64,000 nucleotides of DNA from Magnetospirillum sp. 15-1 (lineage in GTDB: Bacteria > Pseudomonadota > Alphaproteobacteria > Rhodospirillales > Magnetospirillaceae): assembly GCF_900184795.1 (NCBI RefSeq), contig NZ_FXXN01000028.1, forward strand, positions 528,632-592,631, in the 5' to 3' direction. Below are positions 33,455-41,192 of this stretch, piece after piece. The notes under the pieces are model-generated. The model ran no database searches. It was not told the DNA's origin and saw nothing but the letters and a program-made list of their open reading frames with translations. A program made the translations under genes and the position numbers. Numbering within the stretch: position 1 is the first letter of the stretch; each line of letters begins with the position of its first letter.

Positions 33455-36400
33455 TCAGGCCCCCCTTCCTTCAAGACGGCCTTCGAGCCAGTCCACATTG
33501 GTCATCTTGCGCACCACCACGAACTCGTCGCGGTTGGAGCCGACCGTTCCGTAATAGTTAAAGCCGTAGGATTGCTGGGCGTAGCCGCCGATCATATGGG
33601 TCGGCTTGACGCTGGCCCTGGTGACCGAATTGTGGATGCCGCCGCGCAGCTTGGTGGTCTCGGCACCGGGGGTGTTCACGATTTTCTCCTGAGCGTGGTA
33701 CATCATGCACATGCCTTCCTTGACGCGCTGGCTGACCACCGCGCGGGCGGCGATGGCACCGTTGGCGTTGAAGACCTCGATCCAGTCGTTGTCCTCGATA
33801 TCGGCCTTGGCCGCGTCCTTTTCCGACAGCCAGACGATCGGGCCGCCACGCGACAGGGTCAGCATGATCAGGTTGTCGGTATAGGTGCTGTGGATGCCCC
33901 ACTTCTGGTGCGGCGTGATCCAGTTGAGCACCACCTGCTTGGCGCCCGACGCCTTGGACTCGATCACCGGCCGGATGGTCTTGGTGTCGATGGGCGGACG
34001 GTAGACGCACAAGCCCTCGCCGAAGCCCAGCATCCACTTGTGATCCTGGTAGAATTGCTGGCGCCCGGTCAGGGTCCGCCAGGGGATCATCTCGTGCACG
34101 TTGGTATAGCCGGCGTTGTAGCTGACCTTCTCGGATTCCAGACCCGACCAGGTGGGCGACGAGATGATCTTGCGCGGCTGCGCCTGGATATCGCGGAACC
34201 GGATCTTCTCGTCCTCGCGGTGCAGGGCGAGGTGAACGTGGTCGCGGCCGGTGAACTTGGACAGGGCGTCCCAGGCCTTGACCGCCACATGCCCGTTGGT
34301 CTCGGGCGCCAGCATCAGGACCGCCTCGGCGGCGTCGATGTCGGTTTCCAGCCGGGGCATGCCCTTGGTGACGCCGTCCTCGGCCACCAGACGGTTGAGC
34401 TCGCCCAGGGCATCGACCTCGTCGTCGGTGTTCCAGGAGATGCCCTTGCCGCCGTTGCCCAGCTTCTTCATCAGCGGGCCGAGAGCGGTGAACCGCTTGT
34501 AGGTGTTGGGATAGTCGCGCTCGACGATGGTCATGGCCGGCATGGTCTTGCCGGGAATGGCCTCGATCTCGCCGGCCTTCCAGTCCTTGACGTCCAGGGC
34601 CTGGGCCAGCTCGCCGGGGGTGTCGTGCATCATGGGCGTCAGCACCAGATCCTGCTCGACCCCCAGGTGACCGACCGACAGCTCGGAGAACCGCTTGGCG
34701 ATGCCCTTGTAGATGTTCCAGTCGGAACGGGCCTCCCAGGCGGGGTCCACCGCCTGGCTGAGCGGATGGATGAACGGATGCATGTCCGAGGTGTTGAGAT
34801 CGTTCTTCTCGTACCAGGTGGCGGTCGGCAGGACGATGTCGGAGTAAAGGCAGGTGGTGGACATGCGGAAGTCGAGCGTCACCAGCAGGTCCAGCTTGCC
34901 GTCGGTGGGGGCGTCGCGCCACGTCACCTCGGTCGGCTTCTCGCCGCCCTTGACCCCGTTGTCGTCATTCATGACGCCGTGCTGGGTGCCCAGCAGGTAC
35001 TTCAGGAAGTACTCGTGCCCCTTGCCCGACGAGCCCAGGAGATTGGAGCGCCAGACGAATAGGTTGCGGGGGAAGTTCTTGGGATTGTCGGGGTCCTCGC
35101 ACGACATCCGCAGCGACCCCGAGGTCAGCCCCTCCACGGTGTGGCGGACCGGGTCCTTGTTGGCGGCGACCGCCTCGCGGACCAGATCCAGCGGGTTCTT
35201 CTCAAGCTGGGGGGCCGAGGGCAGCCAGCCCATGCGTTCCGAGCGGACGTTGAAGTCGATCAGCGCGCCCTTGAAATCCTCGGGATTGGCCAGCGGCGAG
35301 AGGATCTCCTTGACCGACAGCTTCTCGTGCCGCCACTGGTCGGTGTGGTTGTAGAAATACGACGTGGAGTTCATCTGGCGCGACGGCCGCACCCAGTCGG
35401 TGGCGAAGGCCAGCGGCACCCAGCCGGTCTGCGGCCGCAGCTTTTCCTGACCCACGTAATGGCCCCAGCCGCCGCCCGACTGGCCGATGCAGCCGCACAT
35501 CACCAGCATGTTGATGATGCTGCGGTAGTTCATATCCATGTGGTACCAGTGATTCATGGCGGCGCCGATGATCACCATGGAACGGCCGTGGGTGCGGTCG
35601 GCGTTGTCGGCGAACTGGCGGGCCACGGTGATCACGTCGGCGGCCTTCACGCCGGTGATGCGCTCCTGCCATGCCGGCGTATAGGGCACGTTCTGGTCAT
35701 AGGACGACGCCACGTGCTCGCCGCCCAGCCCCCGGTCGATGCCGTAATTGGCGGCCATCAGGTCGAAGACCGTGGTCACCAGGGTTTCGCCGTCGGCCAG
35801 GGCCAGACGCTTCACCGGGACATTGCGCACCAGGATGTCCGGGTGGGGATTGTTGTGGAAATGCTCGTGGTCGATATGGCCGAAATAGGGGAAGGCCACG
35901 CCGGCGACCTCGTCGCGGGCGTCGAGCAGGCTGAGCGCCAGCTTGACCTCGGCACCGTCGCGCCCGTCCTTGGGCTCGATGTTCCACTTGCCCTTCTCGC
36001 CCCAGCGGAAGCCGATGGAGCCGTTGGGGACGATGATGCGGCCGCTGCCTTCCTCGATGCCGATGGTCTTCCAGTCGGGATTGTTGGCCTGATCCAGCTT
36101 GCCGTCGAAATCCGAGGCGCGCACGAAGCGGTCGGGAACCAGGGCGTCACCCCGGCGCACCAGACGGACCAGCAGCGGCATGTCGCTGGTGCGGCGGCAG
36201 TAATCCTCGAAATAGGCGGACTTCTTTTCCCCCAGGTGGAATTCCTTGAGGATGACATGCCCCATGGCCATGGCCAGGGCGGCGTCGGTTCCCTGCTTGG
36301 GGGCCAGCCACAGATCGGCGAACTTGGAGGCTTCGGAGTAATCGGGGCAGACCACGACGCTCTTGGCCCCCTTGTAGCGGACCTCCGTGTAGAAGTGGGC

Positions 36401-37189
36401 GTCGGGCGTGCGGGTCTGCGGGACGTTGGAGCCCCAGAGAATCAGGAAGTTCGAATTGTACCAGTCGGCCGATTCCGGCACGTCGGTCTGCTCGCCCCAC
36501 ATCTGCGGGCTGGCCGGCGGCAGGTCGCAGTACCAGTCGTAGAAGCTGAGCGAGACGCCGCCGATCAGCGACAGGTACCGGGTGCCGGCGGCGAACGACA
36601 CCATGGACATGGCCGGGATCGGCGAGAAGCCCGCCACCCGGTCCGGTCCCCAGGTCTTGATGGTGTGGATGTTGGCGGCGGCGATGATTTCCTGGGCCTC
36701 GTCCCACGAGGCGCGGACGAAACCGCCCAGCCCGCGGATGGACTTGTAGGACCGGGCCTTTTCCTTGTCGCCGACGATGGAGCGCCAGGCCTCGACCGGG
36801 GCCAGGCTCTTGCGGGCCTGGCGCCACAGCCGCAGCAGATCGCCGCGGATCAGCGGATGCTTCACGCGATTGCCGGAATACATGTACCAGGAATAGCTGG
36901 CCCCGCGCTGGCAGCCGCGCGGCTCGTGGTTGGGCATGCCGGGACGGGTGCGGGGATAGTCGGTCTGCTGCGTTTCCCAGGTGACGATGCCGCCCTTGAC
37001 GTAGATCTTCCACGAGCACGACCCGGTGCAGTTCGTTCCGTGGGTCGAGCGGACGATCTTGTCATGCTGCCAGCGGCGGCGATAACCCTCCTCCCAATCC
37101 CGGCTCTCATTGGTAACCACACCATGATCGCCGGAGAAGGTCTCGACGTTACGCTTGAAGAACAGCAACCTGTCAATAAAGTTACTCAT
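33455..37189 (-). CDS. narG: Respiratory nitrate reductase alpha subunit NarG
   Basis: A 1244-residue molybdopterin subunit that reduces nitrate to nitrite in the cytoplasm. The FS0 cluster motif with a His ligand is near the N-terminus (STHGTNCTGSCSWKIYVKGG), and the Mo-ligand Asp segment WYCDLPPASPQMWGEQTDVPESADW is intact. The C-terminal pterin-binding region (TPHQKWGIHSTY, GCRGGIHNSVTRASV-like segment) is present. The ATG at 37189 has AAGGTGAT upstream; an in-frame start at 37207 is less likely. Only 37 bases separate it from narK2, so it is probably transcribed from the narK promoters. It is membrane-bound Nar, not periplasmic Nap. Confidence 0.98.
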   Translation of the reverse strand: MSNFIDRLLFFKRNVETFSGDHGVVTNESRDWEEGYRRRWQHDKIVRSTHGTNCTGSCSWKIYVKGGIVTWETQQTDYPRTRPGMPNHEPRGCQRGASYSWYMYSGNRVKHPLIRGDLLRLWRQARKSLAPVEAWRSIVGDKEKARSYKSIRGLGGFVRASWDEAQEIIAAANIHTIKTWGPDRVAGFSPIPAMSMVSFAAGTRYLSLIGGVSLSFYDWYCDLPPASPQMWGEQTDVPESADWYNSNFLILWGSNVPQTRTPDAHFYTEVRYKGAKSVVVCPDYSEASKFADLWLAPKQGTDAALAMAMGHVILKEFHLGEKKSAYFEDYCRRTSDMPLLVRLVRRGDALVPDRFVRASDFDGKLDQANNPDWKTIGIEEGSGRIIVPNGSIGFRWGEKGKWNIEPKDGRDGAEVKLALSLLDARDEVAGVAFPYFGHIDHEHFHNNPHPDILVRNVPVKRLALADGETLVTTVFDLMAANYGIDRGLGGEHVASSYDQNVPYTPAWQERITGVKAADVITVARQFADNADRTHGRSMVIIGAAMNHWYHMDMNYRSIINMLVMCGCIGQSGGGWGHYVGQEKLRPQTGWVPLAFATDWVRPSRQMNSTSYFYNHTDQWRHEKLSVKEILSPLANPEDFKGALIDFNVRSERMGWLPSAPQLEKNPLDLVREAVAANKDPVRHTVEGLTSGSLRMSCEDPDNPKNFPRNLFVWRSNLLGSSGKGHEYFLKYLLGTQHGVMNDDNGVKGGEKPTEVTWRDAPTDGKLDLLVTLDFRMSTTCLYSDIVLPTATWYEKNDLNTSDMHPFIHPLSQAVDPAWEARSDWNIYKGIAKRFSELSVGHLGVEQDLVLTPMMHDTPGELAQALDVKDWKAGEIEAIPGKTMPAMTIVERDYPNTYKRFTALGPLMKKLGNGGKGISWNTDDEVDALGELNRLVAEDGVTKGMPRLETDIDAAEAVLMLAPETNGHVAVKAWDALSKFTGRDHVHLALHREDEKIRFRDIQAQPRKIISSPTWSGLESEKVSYNAGYTNVHEMIPWRTLTGRQQFYQDHKWMLGFGEGLCVYRPPIDTKTIRPVIESKASGAKQVVLNWITPHQKWGIHSTYTDNLIMLTLSRGGPIVWLSEKDAAKADIEDNDWIEVFNANGAIAARAVVSQRVKEGMCMMYHAQEKIVNTPGAETTKLRGGIHNSVTRASVKPTHMIGGYAQQSYGFNYYGTVGSNRDEFVVVRKMTNVDWLEGRLEGRGA

Positions 37190-37226
37190 TTCACGATCAC
37201 CTTTCACTTATTTCCGCCAGCGGTGG

Positions 37227-38636
37227 TCAGCACTTGATTTCCGCGTTTTTCCGCGTGTACCACCACCACGTCGCCGCAACGCAGGTGACGTAGAAGGCCA
37301 GAAACATGTACAGCGCCCCCTGGGCTCCACCCGTCATGGAGATGGAGGTGCCAAAGCTGCGCGGGATGAAGAAGGCGCCATAGGCGGCCAGGGCGGAGCT
37401 GAAGCCAAGGACCGCGGCCGCCTCCTTGGCGGCCTCCTTGCCGGCCTCGACTTCCGGGATGTGGCGGGTTTCGCCTTCACGCCGCTTCAGGGTGGCGAAG
37501 ATGACCGGGATCATCTGGAAGGTGGAGGCGTTGCCCACGCCGGTGCCGGCGAACAGCAGCAGGAACATGGCCAGGAAGCCGTTGAAGCCCATGGCGTCGC
37601 CCTTGTGCCCAAGGAAGTACAGCACGCCGCAGACCGCCAGCATCATCACCAGGAAGGTCCAGAAAGTGACGCGGCCGCCGCCGAAGCGATCGGACAGGAA
37701 GCCGCCGATCACCCGCGCCACGGACCCCACCAGCGGCCCGAGGAAGGCATAGGCCAGGGGATTGACGTTGGGGAACTGGGTCTTGGTCAGGAGCGCGAAA
37801 CCGGCGGAATAGCCGATGAACGAACCGAAGGTCCCCAGATAGAGCCAGCACATGATCCAGTTGTGCTTGCGCTTGAAGATCACCGCCTGCTCGCGGAACG
37901 ACGCCTTGGCGCTGGCGATGTCGTTCATACCGAACCAGGCGCTGACGGAGCAGGCCAGGATGAAGGGAATCCAGATGAAGCCCGCGTTCTGCAGCCACAT
38001 CCGCTTGGTCTCGGCGCCCTTGACCCAGGTCTGGGGCTCGCCGCCCAGCGTGCTGAACACCGCCGAGGCGATGACGATGGGAACCACGAACTGCACCACC
38101 GAAACGCCGAGATTGCCGATGCCGGCGTTCAGGCCCAGCGCCATGCCCTTCTTATGCTTGGGAAAGAAGAAGCTGATATTGGCCATGGACGAGGCGAAAT
38201 TGCCGCCGCCGAAGCCGCACAGCAGGGCAAGGCCCAGGAACACCGCGTAGGGCGTCGTCGGGTCCTGCACGGCGAAGCCGATGCCCGCCGCCGGAAACAG
38301 CAGCGAGGCGGTGGACAGCGCAGTCCAGGCCCGGCCGCCGAAGATCGGCACCATGAAGGAATAGAAGATGCGCAGTGTCGCCCCGGCCAGACCGGGCATG
38401 GAGGCCAGCCAGAACAGCTGGTCGGTGTCGAACTTGAACCCGACATTGGGCAGGTTGACCACCACCACGCTCCAGACCATCCACACGGCGAAGGCGAGCA
38501 GCAGGGCCGGCATGGAAATCCACAAATTGCGCATGGCCACCTTGCGGCCCTGGCTCTCCCAGTAATCGGGATCTTCCGGCGTCCAGTTGGTCAGCACATG
38601 TCGCGGGTGGAGTTTTCCCGAATCATCAACGTGCAT
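37227..38636 (-). CDS. narK: Nitrate/nitrite transporter NarK, NarK2-like
   Basis: A 469-residue major facilitator of the nitrate/nitrite porter group with about 12 helices. The nitrate signature glycine-rich helices are visible (LCGFGGGNFASSMANISFFFPK and AGIGNLGVSVVQF), as is the substrate-binding Arg in TLRIFYSFMVP. The N-terminal tail (about 35 residues, WTPEDPDYW) is characteristic of the NarK2 half of alpha- and betaproteobacterial NarK1-NarK2 pairs. This type exchanges nitrate for nitrite. TAGGGGGCGAGT precedes the ATG. A hairpin separates it from narK1 upstream. Confidence 0.93.
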   Translation of the reverse strand: MHVDDSGKLHPRHVLTNWTPEDPDYWESQGRKVAMRNLWISMPALLLAFAVWMVWSVVVVNLPNVGFKFDTDQLFWLASMPGLAGATLRIFYSFMVPIFGGRAWTALSTASLLFPAAGIGFAVQDPTTPYAVFLGLALLCGFGGGNFASSMANISFFFPKHKKGMALGLNAGIGNLGVSVVQFVVPIVIASAVFSTLGGEPQTWVKGAETKRMWLQNAGFIWIPFILACSVSAWFGMNDIASAKASFREQAVIFKRKHNWIMCWLYLGTFGSFIGYSAGFALLTKTQFPNVNPLAYAFLGPLVGSVARVIGGFLSDRFGGGRVTFWTFLVMMLAVCGVLYFLGHKGDAMGFNGFLAMFLLLFAGTGVGNASTFQMIPVIFATLKRREGETRHIPEVEAGKEAAKEAAAVLGFSSALAAYGAFFIPRSFGTSISMTGGAQGALYMFLAFYVTCVAATWWWYTRKNAEIKC

Positions 38637-38662
38637 ACTCGCCCCCTATTTTGGCAAGAAAA

Positions 38663-38684
38663 GCGGCCAGCCTTTGCTGGCCGC
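38663..38684 (-). terminator. Hairpin between narK1 and narK2
   Basis: On the minus strand a 9-base perfect stem (GCGGCCAGC, loop AAAG) is followed by TTTTCTTG, and lies 29 bases after the narK1 stop. It looks like a partial intrinsic terminator that could lower expression of narK2-narGHJI relative to narK1, or mark a separate downstream promoter. Confidence 0.65.
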
Positions 38685-38712
38685 AGTATCGCGTCATCTC
38701 TTGTTCCAAGAA

Positions 38713-40047
38713 CTATTCACTGGCCGCCGGCATGATGCGGTCCAGACCGTCGCCCACGGGAAGGGCGGGACCGTCGATCATGCCCATGCGACGCAGAGCC
38801 TCCGTCTCCATCCGGCGAACCGCGTAGTGCATCCAGGCCAGCGAGGCGACGACCACCAGCAGCAGCAGCATGAAGCAGCTGGTCCATACGCCGGTAAGGT
38901 CGTTGAGAGCCCCGAATGCGATGGGCAGAATGAAGCCGCCCAGTCCGCCGATCAAGCCGACCACGCCACCGACCGCGCCCACATGGTGCGGGTAGTAGAC
39001 GGGAATGTGCTTGTAGACGGCCGCCTTGCCCAACGCCATGAAGAAGCCGAGGATGAAGACGATGACGGTGAAGGGCACGAAGCCCAGCGACAGGCTGAAC
39101 TTGATGTCGCCCTTGAAGCCGTGGACGACGTAGTCGGTGGCCGGATAGCAAAGAACGAGCAGGCAGAGCGTACCGACCCCGAAGGTCCAGTACATGATCC
39201 GGCGGGCGCCCAGCTTGTCGGACAGCCAGCCGCCCATGGCGCGGAAGACGCTCCCCGGAATGGAGTAGGCCGCCCCCAGCATGCCCGCCGTCGTCACGTC
39301 CACGCCGTAGGCGCCCATGTAGTAGCGCGGCAGCCACAGGGCCAGCGCCACGAAGCCGCCGAATACGAAGAAGTAATAGAGCGAGAAGCGCCACACCCGG
39401 ACTTCCTTGAGCGGCCCAAGCATGCTGGACAGCGAATCCGCGCTCTTCCCCACGGCGCGGCGGCTCCGCAGGACCGGATCGTCCTTGGTGCACAGGTAGA
39501 ACAGGATGCCGCTGATGAAGATGGCCCCCGCCCAGACATTGGCGACCATCTGCCAGCCGAACGCCACCATCACCCAGGGCGCCAGGAACTTGGTCACCGC
39601 CGCCCCGACATTGCCCATGCCGAAGATTCCGAGCGCGGTGCCCTGCTGCTCCTTGGGATACCAGCGCGACACGTAGGCGATGCCGACGGCGAAGCCGCCG
39701 CCCGAGATGCCGACACCCAAGGCGGCCAGCAGGAATCCTTCATAGGTACTGGCCGTGGTCACCAGCCATGTGGCGACGGCGGAAATCATCATCACGATGG
39801 AAAACACCACCCGGCCGCCGTACTGGTCGGTCCAGACGCCGAGCATCAGGCGCACCAGCGACCCGGTCAGGATCGGAGTGGCGATCAGCAGCCCGAACTG
39901 GGTCTCGTTGAGCCCGAGATTTTTCTTAATCTGGATGCCGAGGATGCTGAAAATCGTCCACACAGCAAAACACACGGTAAAGGCGAGTGTGCTGGACCAA
40001 AGGGCTAATCTCTGTTCGCCCTTGGAGACTTGAGTCAGATCGTGCAT
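38713..40047 (-). CDS. narK: Nitrate transporter NarK, NarK1-like
   Basis: A 444-residue nitrate/nitrite porter-type major facilitator with about 12 helices. Signature helices are ILTGSLVRLMLGVWTDQYGGR, ISGGGFAVGIAYVSRWYP and FGMGNVGAAVTKFLAPW. The shorter N-terminus and overall pattern match the NarK1 type, thought to be a proton-coupled nitrate importer. The ATG at 40047 is preceded by GAGGGGG; a TTG at 40065 is less likely. It is the first gene of the nar cluster and is divergent from a Crp/Fnr regulator across a 171-base gap that contains an FNR-like box. Confidence 0.93.
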   Translation of the reverse strand: MHDLTQVSKGEQRLALWSSTLAFTVCFAVWTIFSILGIQIKKNLGLNETQFGLLIATPILTGSLVRLMLGVWTDQYGGRVVFSIVMMISAVATWLVTTASTYEGFLLAALGVGISGGGFAVGIAYVSRWYPKEQQGTALGIFGMGNVGAAVTKFLAPWVMVAFGWQMVANVWAGAIFISGILFYLCTKDDPVLRSRRAVGKSADSLSSMLGPLKEVRVWRFSLYYFFVFGGFVALALWLPRYYMGAYGVDVTTAGMLGAAYSIPGSVFRAMGGWLSDKLGARRIMYWTFGVGTLCLLVLCYPATDYVVHGFKGDIKFSLSLGFVPFTVIVFILGFFMALGKAAVYKHIPVYYPHHVGAVGGVVGLIGGLGGFILPIAFGALNDLTGVWTSCFMLLLLVVVASLAWMHYAVRRMETEALRRMGMIDGPALPVGDGLDRIMPAASE

Positions 40048-40191
40048 TGCCCCCTCGCAATCCAAAGACGGGCCAAACCCGCCGAAAACGATGGCCGACC
40101 ATATCGACGGGATGAGAGGTGGGTTTTGACCGAGCCGTCAGTCGCGACAAATTGACGCGGGAACAAAACGCGAAACAAAACCTTTTGCGTG

Positions 40192-40205
40192 TTGACCCAG
40201 ATCAA
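40192..40205. promoter_or_regulatory. FNR/DNR-like box between narK1 and the Crp/Fnr gene
   Basis: TTGACCCAGATCAA matches TTGAT-N4-ATCAA at nine of ten positions. It lies 13 bases before the Crp/Fnr start codon and about 145 bases before narK1. It could repress or autoregulate the regulator gene, or with looping serve narK1. A weaker partial copy (TTGACGCGG) is near 40152. Confidence 0.5.
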
Positions 40206-40218
40206 TTAGGGGGAGCTA

Positions 40219-41019
40219 ATGACAGCGTCACGCAGCAATCGGATGCGTTTCTTTCTGGAGGAATGGCGAATGCAGGTGCTCAGTGCCTCCACGAGGTCTC
40301 CAGGGAGCGGATACATGCAGAGGCGGCAGTTTCAGCCGGAGGATCTGGATCAGATCCGACGCGCGCCGCTGCTGAGCGAGCTGCCGCAGCACCTGATCGA
40401 CGCGCTGCTGTCGGACGGCATCGTCCATCGCTATCTGCCGGGGGAAATGCTGTTCCGTCAAGGCGAGACACCGGAATTCCTACATATCGTCCTTGGAGGC
40501 GAGATCGGTCTTTACTGCGTCGGCAACGACGGCGGCGAGACCATGATGGAAATCATGAAAGCCGGCGAGTGTTTCATCGCCGCGGCGGTGCTCACCGATC
40601 TGCCCTATCTCATGGGCGCCAAGGCGCTGCTGCCCTCCCGGGTCATGCTGCTCCCGGCCGACCGGCTGCGGCGGGATCTCCTGACCATCCCCGACCTCGC
40701 CCTGGCCATGCTGACGTCGCTGTCCATCCACTTCCGCAAGCTGGTGCGCGAGGCCAAGGCCCTGAAGCTGAAGTCGCCGACCCAGCGGCTCGGGCTCTAT
40801 CTTCTGTCGCTGACCAACAAGCGCGAGGGCTCGGTAGCCCTATGGCTTCCCCACAGCAAGGGGGTCATCGCCGCCCGCATCGGCGTGCGCCAGGAGACGC
40901 TGTCACGGGCCCTGGCCCAGTTGCGTCAATGCGGCGTGACCACCACCGGGGCACAGGTGACCGTAAGCAACATCGCCGCTCTCTCCGCCTTCTGTCACCT
41001 GGACGAAGACGTCCTCTGA
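40219..41019 (+). CDS. Crp/Fnr-family transcriptional regulator
   Basis: A 266-residue regulator with an N-terminal cyclic-nucleotide-binding-like domain (FRQGETPEFLHIVLGGEIGLY, about residues 80-110) and a C-terminal helix-turn-helix (IAARIGVRQETLSRALAQLRQ, about 218-240). It lacks the N-terminal cysteine cluster of true FNR, so it is unlikely to hold an oxygen-sensing [4Fe-4S]; the DNR/NarR-like branch, linked to NO or nitrite signals, is more likely. The recognition helix has the E..SR pattern that reads TTGAT half-sites. The ATG at 40219 has GGGGGAG but later ATGs (40243, 40270, 40315) are possible. It is divergent from narK1. Confidence 0.9.
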   Translation: MTASRSNRMRFFLEEWRMQVLSASTRSPGSGYMQRRQFQPEDLDQIRRAPLLSELPQHLIDALLSDGIVHRYLPGEMLFRQGETPEFLHIVLGGEIGLYCVGNDGGETMMEIMKAGECFIAAAVLTDLPYLMGAKALLPSRVMLLPADRLRRDLLTIPDLALAMLTSLSIHFRKLVREAKALKLKSPTQRLGLYLLSLTNKREGSVALWLPHSKGVIAARIGVRQETLSRALAQLRQCGVTTTGAQVTVSNIAALSAFCHLDEDVL

Positions 41020-41192
41020 CGCCCCACGGCGGCATTAAGGACGGCGCGGCCAAGCCGTCCTCCGCCATGGCCGCGCGCCGGCCGGGGAATGCGGCGATCT
41101 CTTCGGGACAACGCATCCCGGCATCGATCAAGAAAACCTCGGTTTCCACCTGAACGATCCTTCGCTACGCTCTCGGGACGACAGGAGAAGCC

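Noticed and set aside
32069-35062. 997-codon open frame on the plus strand opposite narH and narG
   Set aside because: Same cause: third-position GC bias keeps the complementary frame open. The minus strand encodes intact NarG and NarH.
41039-41060. GGACGGC/GCCGTCC dyad as terminator of the Crp/Fnr gene
   Set aside because: Seven-base stem with an eight-base loop and no T-run; too weak to call.
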